A DNA stretch of 64,000 bases from RGIG8748 sp045544515 (GTDB lineage: Bacteria > Bacillota > Clostridia > UMGS1810): the NCBI GenBank assembly GCA_045544515.1, contig JAZPZD010000015.1:62001-126000 (forward strand), in the 5' to 3' direction. Shown here piece by piece: positions 41,203 through 49,551 of this stretch. The translations under genes and the position numbers were made by a program. The number at the start of each line of letters is the position of its first letter. Within the stretch, counting starts at the first letter, position 1. A model generated the notes under the pieces. It did not search any database. It was not told where the DNA came from and saw only the letters and a list, made by a program, of their open reading frames with translations.

Positions 41203-41835
41203 ATGAAAAATAATATATTTATAATGGGAGACAGTTATTCAACTTATGAGGGATACATTCCAAGCGGGTATAACTTTTATTATAGCGATAAAAGAGAGGA
41301 AAAGCCCATTGTAAAGGGAGCAGAAAAAACCTGGTGGAATATATTGGCAAAGGAAAACAACCTCAACATAATACTTAACGATAGCTTTTCAGGTTCAACG
41401 ATTTGTAATACGGTAAGAAAAACTCTTACTATTGAATCATCATTTGTCAGCAGAATTGATAAATATATAGCCGAAAAACTTTTTACTGAAAATAACATCA
41501 ACACGATGTTTATATTTGGAGGGACAAATGATTCTTGGCTAGATGCTCCTGTTGGAAATCTTAAATATTCAGATTGGACTGATGATGACATGATGTGTGT
41601 ATTGCCTGCTTTTTGCTACATAATCAGCAGAGCAAAGGAAGTGGTTGAAGATGTAATTGTTATCATAAACACCGGTTTAAAGCAAGAAATCACCAAAGGT
41701 TTTGTAGAAGCTTGTGAAAAAAATAAAATCAAATATTTATGTCTACAAGAAATAGACAAGGAAAATGGTCATCCTACCGAGTTAGGAATGAAACAAATCT
41801 CTGAACAAGTTACCGAGTGCTTACATAAGAAATAA
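41203..41835 (+). CDS. SGNH/GDSL hydrolase family protein
   Basis: A 210-residue esterase-type protein without signal peptide. Block I is IMGDSYSTYEG (nucleophile Ser near residue 10), block III FGGTNDSW near residue 105, and block V is probably NGHPTELG with the catalytic His near 190. GGGAGATG precedes the ATG at 41203; the longer ORF adds 13 residues with no SD. It is AT-richer than the SulP gene downstream. The substrate is unknown. Confidence 0.85.
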   Translation: MKNNIFIMGDSYSTYEGYIPSGYNFYYSDKREEKPIVKGAEKTWWNILAKENNLNIILNDSFSGSTICNTVRKTLTIESSFVSRIDKYIAEKLFTENNINTMFIFGGTNDSWLDAPVGNLKYSDWTDDDMMCVLPAFCYIISRAKEVVEDVIVIINTGLKQEITKGFVEACEKNKIKYLCLQEIDKENGHPTELGMKQISEQVTECLHKK

Positions 41836-41873
41836 AATGCAAACAATTAATTAATACGAAAAGAGGAAAACAA

Positions 41874-43514
41874 ATGAAGAGTTTAAAACCAATGCTTTTT
41901 TCGTGCCTTAAAGGCTACGACAGGCAAAAATTTCTAAAAGACTTTATTGCAGGTATCATAGTTGCAATTATTGCACTTCCGCTATCCATAGCGCTTGCAA
42001 TAGCATCGGGCGTATCCCCCGAAAAGGGAATTCATACCGCCATAATTGCAGGATTTATGATATCTTTCCTTGGCGGAAGCCGTGTGCAGATAGGCGGACC
42101 TACCGCCGCGTTTGTAGTAATAGTTGTGGGGATAATTGCCAAATTTGGTTTGGATGGTCTTATACTTGCCACCATTATGGCAGGAATTATCCTGGTTGTA
42201 ATGGGCCTTTGCGGTGTGGGGTCGCTTATCAAATTCATTCCCTCCACCATTACCACAGGCTTTACCGCAGGTATTGCCGTAACACTTTTTGTTCAGCAGT
42301 TAAAGGACCTTTTGGGGCTGGAAATTGCAAGCGTTCCGTCGGAATTTTTTGAGAGAATTGCATCATACGCCGAGCACATAGGCACATTTAATCCGTATGC
42401 ACTTCTTGTGGGAGGCATAGCACTTGTAATAATGATAGTGCTCCCCTACATATCCGAAAAAATCCCCGGCTCTCTTGTAGCTATCATAGTAACAACTCTT
42501 GTAGTTAAGATATTTAATCTCGATGTTGCAACAATAGGCTCTGTATACGGAGAGCTTTCCAACTCTTTCCCTATGCCGAGCATTCCAAAAATAAACTTTT
42601 CACTAATAGGCGATTTAATATCCCCTGCATTTACAATAGCAATCCTTGCCGCTATTGAGTCGCTGTTATCGTGTGTGGTATCCGACGGTATGATAGGAAG
42701 CCGACACCGTTCTAATACCGAGCTTGTAGCACAGGGCGTGGGCAATATCTTCTCGGGTCTTTTTGGCGGAATACCCGCAACAGGTGCGATAGCAAGAACT
42801 GCCGCCAATGTCAAAAACGGAGGCAGAACTCCCGTTGCCGGAATGGTACACGCCATAACCCTTGCAATCATTATGGTTGTTCTTATGCCTTATGCGGCAC
42901 TTATACCGATGACTACCCTCTCGGCAGTACTGATAGTAGTTGCGTACAATATGAGTGGTTGGAGAGCTTTTGTAGCTATGCGAAAAGCCCCCAAGAGCGA
43001 CTATGCGGTACTTATCATCACCTTTGTGCTTACGGTGTGCTTTGACCTGGTTGTTGCAATCGAGGTGGGCATGGTGCTTGCAGCACTTCTCTTTATGAAC
43101 CGAATGGCAGACACTACAGAGGTGCGCAAATGGCAGGAATATGACGAAACTGACGAAGAGTCTATTTCGCTTTTGGAAATCCCTGACAAAACCGCAGTAT
43201 ACGAAATAACAGGTCCAATGTTCTTTGGTGCATCGGACAAGTTTGCAGAAATCCTTACAGAAACCAAAAAGGAATACAGGGCAATGATACTTAGAATGCG
43301 CTCTGTCCCTGCACTTGATGCAACGGCATATCAAACGCTCGAAGAGATATACACTTCCTGCAAAAAGCGAAATATAACCCTAATAATATCACACATAAAC
43401 GAGCAACCGCTAAATGTACTCAAAAAGCAGGAACTCTTCCAAAAAATCGGCGAAGAAAACTTTGCACCAAACATTTATGCCGCAATAGAACTGGCAAAAA
43501 ACATAGCAGAATAA
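41874..43514 (+). CDS. SulP family inorganic anion transporter
   Basis: A 546-residue membrane transporter with a C-terminal STAS domain (from about residue 440, e.g. VYEITGPMFFGASDKFAE and LRMRSVPALDATAYQTLEE). The SulP core has GGSRVQIGGPTAAFVVIVVG near residue 65 and IPATGAIARTAANVKNG near 304. The family moves sulfate, bicarbonate or other anions with H+ or Na+; substrate not inferred. AAAGAGGAAAA precedes the ATG. It ends at a hairpin that overlaps the tRNA-Gln promoter. Confidence 0.95.
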   Translation: MKSLKPMLFSCLKGYDRQKFLKDFIAGIIVAIIALPLSIALAIASGVSPEKGIHTAIIAGFMISFLGGSRVQIGGPTAAFVVIVVGIIAKFGLDGLILATIMAGIILVVMGLCGVGSLIKFIPSTITTGFTAGIAVTLFVQQLKDLLGLEIASVPSEFFERIASYAEHIGTFNPYALLVGGIALVIMIVLPYISEKIPGSLVAIIVTTLVVKIFNLDVATIGSVYGELSNSFPMPSIPKINFSLIGDLISPAFTIAILAAIESLLSCVVSDGMIGSRHRSNTELVAQGVGNIFSGLFGGIPATGAIARTAANVKNGGRTPVAGMVHAITLAIIMVVLMPYAALIPMTTLSAVLIVVAYNMSGWRAFVAMRKAPKSDYAVLIITFVLTVCFDLVVAIEVGMVLAALLFMNRMADTTEVRKWQEYDETDEESISLLEIPDKTAVYEITGPMFFGASDKFAEILTETKKEYRAMILRMRSVPALDATAYQTLEEIYTSCKKRNITLIISHINEQPLNVLKKQELFQKIGEENFAPNIYAAIELAKNIAE

Positions 43515-43534
43515 AATTTATACTAATTTTTTTA

Positions 43535-43572
43535 AAAAAGGTCTTGACAATCAAGACCTTTTTTGGTATCAT
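43535..43572 (+). terminator. SulP terminator that carries the tRNA-Gln promoter
   Basis: AAAAAGGTCTTG (43535-43546) pairs with CAAGACCTTTTT (43552-43563). TTGACA (43544-43549) starts in the stem and fills the loop; TATCAT (43567-43572) follows after 17 nt. So one short segment serves as terminator for SulP and as core promoter for the tRNA. Confidence 0.75.
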
Positions 43573-43589
43573 ATTTGAGTACTTAATAT

Positions 43590-43665
43590 TGGGCTATCGC
43601 CAAGTTGGTAAGGCACCGGATTCTGATTCCGGCATTCGGAGGTTCGAGTCCTTCTAGCCCAGCCA
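43590..43665 (+). tRNA. tRNA-Gln (CTG)
   Basis: A complete 76-nt cloverleaf with encoded CCA. Acceptor TGGGCTA/TAGCCCA has the U1-A72 pair typical of tRNA-Gln, anticodon stem CCGGA/TCCGG and loop TTCTGAT (anticodon CTG). Confidence 0.95.
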
Positions 43666-43666
43666 A

Positions 43667-43698
43667 AAAAACGACTTGTTAATGCAAGTCGTTTTTTT
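43667..43698 (+). terminator. Terminator of tRNA-Gln
   Basis: AACGACTTG/CAAGTCGTT with flanking A and T runs, directly after the CCA. Confidence 0.8.
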
Positions 43699-43718
43699 AA
43701 CTAAAAGGAGTGTATAAA

Positions 43719-44249
43719 ATGTCTAATATCTGGCACGATATCAATCCCAGAAGAATATCCAAGGAAAAGTTTATAGCTGTTATCGAAATCCCCAAGGGTT
43801 GCAAAAACAAATACGAAATGGACAAGGACACAGGACTTTTGAGACTCGACAGAGTTCTCTATACATCAACTCACTATCCTGCTAACTACGGATTTATCCC
43901 CAGAACATACGCCGAAGACAATGACCCGCTTGATGTTCTCGTACTCTGCCAGGAAACGATAGTTCCTATGACACTTGTTGAGTGCAAGCCAATAGGTGCA
44001 CTCAAAATGAAAGACAATAACGAAATCGACGAAAAGATAATTGCTGTACCTGTAAACGACCCCACATACAGCAGCTACACAGATATTTCTGAACTTCCGC
44101 AACATATATTCGAAGAGATTTCGCACTTTTTCCAGGTGTACAAAAGTCTTGAATGCAAGACTACTATGGTAGACGAAACCGTTTCGGCAGAAGAATCCAA
44201 AAAGATAATAGAAAAATGTATTCAGCTATATAAAGACACATATTGCTAA
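43719..44249 (+). CDS. ppa: Inorganic pyrophosphatase, family I
   Basis: A 176-residue soluble enzyme hydrolysing pyrophosphate. Conserved residues are in VIEIPKGCKNKYEMDK, the metal-binding DNDPLDVLVL near residue 66 and the FFQVYKSLE region. AAAAGGAG lies 8 nt before the ATG at 43719; an in-frame GTG at 43710 is inside the SD. Length and motif order match family I Ppa. It follows the tRNA-Gln terminator; no separate promoter was found, so it may rely on readthrough. Confidence 0.95.
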   Translation: MSNIWHDINPRRISKEKFIAVIEIPKGCKNKYEMDKDTGLLRLDRVLYTSTHYPANYGFIPRTYAEDNDPLDVLVLCQETIVPMTLVECKPIGALKMKDNNEIDEKIIAVPVNDPTYSSYTDISELPQHIFEEISHFFQVYKSLECKTTMVDETVSAEESKKIIEKCIQLYKDTYC

Positions 44250-44253
44250 AAGT

Positions 44254-44290
44254 CTAAAAGCCACAGTCATTGACTGTGGCTTTTAGCTTG
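44254..44290. terminator. Terminator of ppa
   Basis: CTAAAAGCCACAGTC and GACTGTGGCTTTTAG form a 15-bp stem with a 3-nt loop. Confidence 0.8.
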
Positions 44291-44330
44291 TTTATTAAAC
44301 AAAGGACCTGAGATAAGGGGAGTTAATAGC

Positions 44331-47300
44331 TTATTCGTTTGTTTTTGGAATGAGATTTTTGTATGTATCCAAGTCGATTTCAAGGTCTTTTAACTTGGTA
44401 GGGATATTTTTGTCGATGTCTTTTTTTATATTGATTTCGGGGATTTTTTCTAATTTCTCGATTTTAGAAACATCGATTTTTTCAAGCTTTTCAATTTTTT
44501 CGAGTTTTTCAAGCTTTTCAGCTTCCAGTTTAAGAGCTGCCTGCAAATCAGCATATGCTTTTTCGGCATCTGTAAGGACAGCGTAGTTATCCACCTTTTC
44601 CTTTGCATCGCTGTTTAATGCGTCATAGGCTTCTCTTGCACTATCTATTTTTTCTTTGCATTCCTTGGAAACATCTACTGTTCCTATTGCATCAATAAGT
44701 GCAATAACCTTTGCTGCTTTGTCAGCATTTACAAAATCATCGTAGGTCTTTCTGGCGTTTTCAAGAACGCTGTAGTTGGAAACCTTTTTCTTGTCGTCTT
44801 CACCAAGTGCCTTGTATGCTGCTTCTGCCGCCTCTATCCTTTTAAGACAGTCCTCGGTGTAGGTTATGTTTCCTATGTTTTCTATAACAAGCTCAACCTT
44901 ATTAGCACCGCCTATTACCACACGCTTGCTGAACGAATATATATCTACCACAAAACCGTCTACGAGCTTAACAAGTACAAATGTTGCCTCGCCCTTGTCT
45001 TGGTCATAGTAGTATGCATCGCCGCCAAGGAATTCTTCGGTCTGTATAGTAACCATTCTTCCCGAGTCGTCATAGGTGTATTTGTTGCTGTCGCGTGATA
45101 CCGAGATTACTATGTCGTCTTTGCCGTCGTTTATAGTCAGTGTCTCGCCTTTGGAGGTAGTTCTGCGAGTGGTGTTGGCAATGTAACCGTAGATAAACTC
45201 GGTATCCGCACCAAACATATTAAGAGCTTTTGTATTTAACCTCATAAGACCGCCCGATTCGCTTCCTATTACAACATACTCGGATACATAGCCCGCGGAA
45301 TTTGCATTGTAGGCAAATACATCACCGATTTTAAAGTCCTCGTATGCGTCGTGGGAACCTGCTTTGTTGTCGGATTCGGAGTCAAAGTAGAGGGTGCCTC
45401 TCTTTTCGTTTTGAATAAATGTAACCTTTGTTATGGTATTTCTGTCTTCGTCGGTAATTGTAGCGGCTCTTTCTACTATTGCAAAGCCTATCTCCTGCGC
45501 AAATTCACTTTCGCCGTCTGTTACAACCATTACGCTGTTTTCAAAATCGGTATCTGCAAACACAAATCCCGAATATTTACCTTCGTCCACAAGATAACTT
45601 ATATCGGTTGCATAAGCATTCTCTACATTCTGGGACATAAGATTGAATATAACCAAATCATCCTCGAGCATTCTTCCGCCGATCATCTGTGTTCTGTCGT
45701 TGTAGTCATCTTTTGCGGAGGATATAGTTGCAACAGAGGTGCCGGGTTTGTTTGCACTTTCGATAGTTCTGATATAACCGCGTGCATTTGTCTTGTATGT
45801 AACAAGTCTGTCGGGGTCAGCCTTTTGACCATTGGTAAGGTTGGCATAGAGCTGGCTGGTCTGCGACTTGGTATCTATGCCGATGGATGCGGCATATGTG
45901 GACACAAAGTAGTCATTTGCATCGTCGGTGAGGTTGTATGTAACAATACCATCGTCCATTGTAAGAAGTTTAACCATCCATTTGCCTGTAGAAAAGACAT
46001 CCTTGGAAAGTGCTGCCTCTAAAACATATGCATAGTCCTTGCCCTGCGATGTGCCGTCAAATTCTATAATCTTGCCTGTCATTCCTACGAAGAACAAGCC
46101 TTCGTCACCAACAGAGAGCACCTTGCCTGTGGAATCTATGAATTCCTCGTCGTCAATTACTACATATCTGTTGCCGTTTGATGTAAAAGTGGATTCTACC
46201 TCACCTCTTACAACAGCGTTTCTTAGTTTGATAATTCTTATGTAATCGGAGTAATTTTTGAAGTTTTCGTTGTCGGATACAACTGCAACAACATCATCCT
46301 CGGCAAAGTCGTCAAGATCCAAGGGATTTCCTCTGTCGTCTTCGAGGATAGTTGTAACATCATCATCGTCGAGCTTTAATGTAATGCTCTTGCCCATAAG
46401 AGTGATTTTATCTCTCTTGGCATCTACATACTCAACTCTTGCAGAAACATACTTTGTAGCAACAATCGCATCATATGTGGAGTCGCCTGTGTTTTCTATA
46501 AATTTGAGCTCGATATCTTCCTCTGCCAGGAGGTCTGCGATATCGCCCTTGTATTCTGCCATATTTAATTCTGCTACGGGGTTTTGTCTAATCTTGATTG
46601 TTTTTGTCTTTGAATTGGATGCAGAAACATAGTATGTAACCTTGCCGTTTACAAATTCCTCTATGTCGTCAGAAATGATGGTAAGGCTCTCGCCCTCAAC
46701 TGCTGATGCAACCGCAATAACCTTGTAGATTTTGCGGGAGGTTTTTTGAACATACACATCCACGCTTTGATGACGGTAGTTGGCTATGTCGGAGCCGTTT
46801 ATTACAAAGCTCTCCAAATCGCCTTCTTCAAACTCAAGGTCGTCGGAATCGGCTGTGATATCGAACTCAACCTCGTCGTAGGACTTGTCTCCTACCACAC
46901 CTGTTGCTATGAATATGTCCATATCGGTAAGGATTGTTCTGTAATCTCTGCCGCCTCTGCCGTCCAACACCTGGTATTCGGTGTTGTAGCCGTAGGAGGT
47001 CTGGTCCATCATAGGAGTAGAGAGTGCGTTGTATACCAATATGGCAATGTTCTTTCGCTGTGCGGTAGCGGATACACCTTCGTTAATCTTGTATGTGTTA
47101 GCAACTACGAGATAGCCTGTGGGCCAACCGCCCTTTGCCGCTGCCATGGGCTCAAAGCCGAGTGCACAGACAAGCATCTTAACTGCCTGGTTGTATGTAA
47201 CAGTGTCCTCGGGACCAAAGTTTCCGTCGCCATAGCCGTTGATTATACCGTTTTGAGATGCTATGTTGATGTAACCCGATGCCCAGTGATTAGATGGAAC

Positions 47301-47576
47301 ATCATTAAAGGCTGTGGTTCCCCTCACACCCGATGCAGCACCCTCAAGACCTTTGGCACGGCATACGATTGCCGCCATTTCAGCTCTGGTAATGGTGCTG
47401 TTGGGATTGAAGTTGCCGTTTTCATCGCCCTCAAAAATTTCCAGTTCTGTAAGAAGCTCAAGAGATGCGGCATAGTCTTCGTCGTAGTCTACATCGCTGT
47501 ATGCAGCATATACTGCACTTGAGCAAAGAAGTGAAAATGTGAGTGCCAATGTGATAAGCTTATGTAATATTTTCAT
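44331..47576 (-). CDS. SLH-domain surface protein (1081 aa)
   Basis: A large exported S-layer-type protein. A signal peptide (residues 1-24, ending AVYA) precedes three SLH motifs (about 30-190, with ITRAEMAAIVCRAKGL and VTYNQAVKMLVCALGF) that bind wall polymer. The middle ~750 residues are Asp-rich beta repeats, clearly homologous to the protein at 49552-52326. The last ~150 residues are helical with DUF-like repeats (AEAAYKALGEDDKKKVSNY; AREAYDALNSDAKEKVDNY) and a tail rich in KLEKIEKLEK. That tail is absent from the paralogue. Probably a minor or alternative S-layer protein. Confidence 0.93.
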   Translation of the reverse strand: MKILHKLITLALTFSLLCSSAVYAAYSDVDYDEDYAASLELLTELEIFEGDENGNFNPNSTITRAEMAAIVCRAKGLEGAASGVRGTTAFNDVPSNHWASGYINIASQNGIINGYGDGNFGPEDTVTYNQAVKMLVCALGFEPMAAAKGGWPTGYLVVANTYKINEGVSATAQRKNIAILVYNALSTPMMDQTSYGYNTEYQVLDGRGGRDYRTILTDMDIFIATGVVGDKSYDEVEFDITADSDDLEFEEGDLESFVINGSDIANYRHQSVDVYVQKTSRKIYKVIAVASAVEGESLTIISDDIEEFVNGKVTYYVSASNSKTKTIKIRQNPVAELNMAEYKGDIADLLAEEDIELKFIENTGDSTYDAIVATKYVSARVEYVDAKRDKITLMGKSITLKLDDDDVTTILEDDRGNPLDLDDFAEDDVVAVVSDNENFKNYSDYIRIIKLRNAVVRGEVESTFTSNGNRYVVIDDEEFIDSTGKVLSVGDEGLFFVGMTGKIIEFDGTSQGKDYAYVLEAALSKDVFSTGKWMVKLLTMDDGIVTYNLTDDANDYFVSTYAASIGIDTKSQTSQLYANLTNGQKADPDRLVTYKTNARGYIRTIESANKPGTSVATISSAKDDYNDRTQMIGGRMLEDDLVIFNLMSQNVENAYATDISYLVDEGKYSGFVFADTDFENSVMVVTDGESEFAQEIGFAIVERAATITDEDRNTITKVTFIQNEKRGTLYFDSESDNKAGSHDAYEDFKIGDVFAYNANSAGYVSEYVVIGSESGGLMRLNTKALNMFGADTEFIYGYIANTTRRTTSKGETLTINDGKDDIVISVSRDSNKYTYDDSGRMVTIQTEEFLGGDAYYYDQDKGEATFVLVKLVDGFVVDIYSFSKRVVIGGANKVELVIENIGNITYTEDCLKRIEAAEAAYKALGEDDKKKVSNYSVLENARKTYDDFVNADKAAKVIALIDAIGTVDVSKECKEKIDSAREAYDALNSDAKEKVDNYAVLTDAEKAYADLQAALKLEAEKLEKLEKIEKLEKIDVSKIEKLEKIPEINIKKDIDKNIPTKLKDLEIDLDTYKNLIPKTNE

Positions 47577-47601
47577 TTTACAGTCCCTCCTGTATTATAA
47601 T

Positions 47602-47664
47602 ATGACAACTGTCATACTGTTATTCTGTGATTAAATTATATAACACAGGATTTTCAATCGTCAA
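47602..47664 (-). promoter_or_regulatory. Promoter and leader palindrome of the larger SLH gene
   Basis: TTGACG (47659-47664), 18 nt, TATAAT (47635-47640) on the minus strand. The leader contains the palindrome ATGACAACTGTCAT (47602-47615), which could bind a regulator. Confidence 0.62.
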
Positions 47665-47751
47665 CAATGGATAGTGCGTTGTTATAATATTGACACATTT
47701 TTGACAAAATTGTTACAAAACCGTCATATTCATATTGTAATGGTAATATTA

Positions 47752-48058
47752 AGGGGAATGCATTGATGCATTCCCCTCAGCGTGTCGATAAAGTCGACAC
47801 GCTGATTAGACGAACGAAAATGGACGCAGACGAGGAAGCGCGAAGCAGGCAGTACAAAGGTACGGCAATGAGCGATGACGAAGTAAGCAAAGTGCATAAA
47901 ATACTGGCTTTTGGCATCTATGGCAAAAGCTACATAAATGAAAAAGCTCATTAGTAATGATTACAATATTCCTTACTAATGAGCTTAATTTTTTGGTATT
48001 CACTTTGCGGTGCGTTCTTTTTCGACAGTCTGAGGGGAATGCATTGATGCATTCCCCT
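47752..48058. repeat. Dispersed structured repeat, copy B (plus orientation)
   Basis: The core 47778-48032 (255 bp) is the inverted partner of copy A at 12790-13042. It is bracketed by two identical 26-bp palindromes (47752-47777 and 48033-48058) with arms AGGGGAATGCAT/ATGCATTCCCCT. These have no similarity to the palindromes around copy A. The right palindrome supplies part of the stop codon of the AAA/DUF4143 gene. The stem near GCTCATTAGTAA/TTACTAATGAGC is perfect here and has a compensatory A-T for T-A change relative to copy A. Confidence 0.82.
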
Positions 48059-49352
48059 ATAAACAAAAAGCGGCATAAAGAGGAACGGTCTTCTTTCCAT
48101 CCTTAAAACCAAAGTTTTTGGCAGATAATTTTATTGAATATTTAGGGCTATTAGTCTGTATATACACATTAAGACTCTTTGACTTTGTGTTATCTGCGCT
48201 CTTAACCTCTATTGGTATAATGTCTCCTTCAAGCTGTACGACAAAGTCCACCTCTGCACCACGCTCGGACATCCAATAATATGTTTTGTGTCCATTTATT
48301 ATAAGCTGTGCATTAACATAATTTTCTGTCATTCCACCCTTGAAGTCATTGAGTTCATCGGAAGCGTAAAGTACATCCTGGTACAGCAAGTCTTTTTTTG
48401 CACAAAGCAGTCCGACATCCGATATATATACTTTAAACGAATCAATATCCCGATAGTTTTCCAATGGTTTTTTAATCTGTTCTACCTTGAAAATTTGTGA
48501 TACTATACCGGATAAAGTGAGCCATTCAACTGCATTTTCGAACTCTGCGGCTCTTGCACCTTTTTTGATGAGTTTGTACTGAAATCTCGTGTTTTTCTTT
48601 GAAAGCTGAACTGTTATATTGTCATAAGTAAGTCTGGTCTTTTTGATTTCATTTTTGCTATTGTACTTGCTCATATCATCAAGGTATCCCTCTAATATCA
48701 TATTTTGAGTATGTCTTATAAGGATATAATCTTTCGTCTGTGCATATTTCATAACACACTCCGGCATTCCGCCTACAACAAGATACTGCCGATACAAATT
48801 CATCGCTTCTTCGTGAAGAACCTGAGGCATCGGAGAATTGTTTTTGTAAGATTCTTTGATACGATCTATCAAATCCTCATTGCCGAGAGCAAGCATAAAT
48901 TCTTCAATATCCATAGGATGCAGAGTCTTGATATCTACCTTGCCAACGGGAAAAGAATATTCATTTCTGTTTACTGCAACACCCAAAAGGCTCCCGGCAA
49001 CAGCTATATGATAATCAGGTGCCTGCTCACAAAAATATTTAAGCGAAGTCAGTGCCCTTTCGCATCTTTGCACTTCGTCAAATATGATAAGGGTCTTTTC
49101 CTTGATGATAGTCTGACCAACAAATTGCGAAAGTATAGGTATGAGGTAATCCGGACTTATATTTTCTTCAAATACAGTTGATATTGCGGGTGTAGTTTCA
49201 AAATTAAAATATGCGACATTCTCATAGCAAGTTCTGCCAAACTCCAAGAGCGAATATGTCTTGCCAACTTGTCGGGCACCTTGCAAAATCAAAGGCTTTC
49301 TGTGTGGATTATCTTTCCAGCTTTTCAAAAAATCCATTATTTTTCTCTTCAT
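48057..49352 (-). CDS. AAA_14/DUF4143 ATP-binding protein (B)
   Basis: A 431-residue orphan ATPase, distant paralogue of the protein at 39639-40934. Walker A GARQVGKTYSLL near residue 25, Walker B LIIFDEVQRCERAL near 90, sensor IAVAGSLLGVAV near 117, and the motif KVDIKTLHPMDIEEFM near 137. The C-terminal DUF4143 part has GAEVDFVVQL and PIEVKSADNTKSK, a PD-(D/E)xK-like signature. ATG at 49352 with GGGGGTG upstream. Its promoter carries a palindrome system of its own. The stop codon abuts the dispersed repeat. Confidence 0.92.
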   Translation of the reverse strand: MKRKIMDFLKSWKDNPHRKPLILQGARQVGKTYSLLEFGRTCYENVAYFNFETTPAISTVFEENISPDYLIPILSQFVGQTIIKEKTLIIFDEVQRCERALTSLKYFCEQAPDYHIAVAGSLLGVAVNRNEYSFPVGKVDIKTLHPMDIEEFMLALGNEDLIDRIKESYKNNSPMPQVLHEEAMNLYRQYLVVGGMPECVMKYAQTKDYILIRHTQNMILEGYLDDMSKYNSKNEIKKTRLTYDNITVQLSKKNTRFQYKLIKKGARAAEFENAVEWLTLSGIVSQIFKVEQIKKPLENYRDIDSFKVYISDVGLLCAKKDLLYQDVLYASDELNDFKGGMTENYVNAQLIINGHKTYYWMSERGAEVDFVVQLEGDIIPIEVKSADNTKSKSLNVYIQTNSPKYSIKLSAKNFGFKDGKKTVPLYAAFCL

Positions 49353-49382
49353 AATATTCACCCCCACATAGGATTTGACATT

Positions 49383-49462
49383 ATTTTAGCATATATTCGT
49401 GTAAATATCAATATAATTTTCAAAAATATTCGTGTTATTTTACACGAATATTTTTGAAAATT
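49383..49462 (-). promoter_or_regulatory. Promoter with a 21-bp perfect inverted repeat
   Basis: On the minus strand TTGATA (49406-49411), 17 nt, TAAAAT (49383-49388). A third half-site ATATTCGTGTAAA lies in the spacer. Just upstream a perfect 21-bp inverted repeat (49415-49435 with 49442-49462, 6-nt centre) carries the same ATATTCGTGT core. Confidence 0.72.
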
Positions 49463-49484
49463 ACTCTTTTTTGCTCATGTTGAA

Positions 49485-49517
49485 TAAAAAAAGAGCTACA
49501 GCTTTCGCCGTAGCTCT
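49485..49517 (-). terminator. Terminator of the 924-aa SLH gene
   Basis: On the minus strand AGAGCTACGGC...GCTGTAGCTCT closes a stem followed by a T7 run. Confidence 0.85.
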
Positions 49518-49551
49518 CTTTTATTATTAAGTCAAAGACTTGAGAAACTAA

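Noticed and set aside
45351..46022. Long plus-strand ORFs within the SLH genes (also 46746-47522 and 49771-50556)
   Set aside because: They mirror the biased codons of the two SLH genes on the minus strand; no SD and no recognisable domain.
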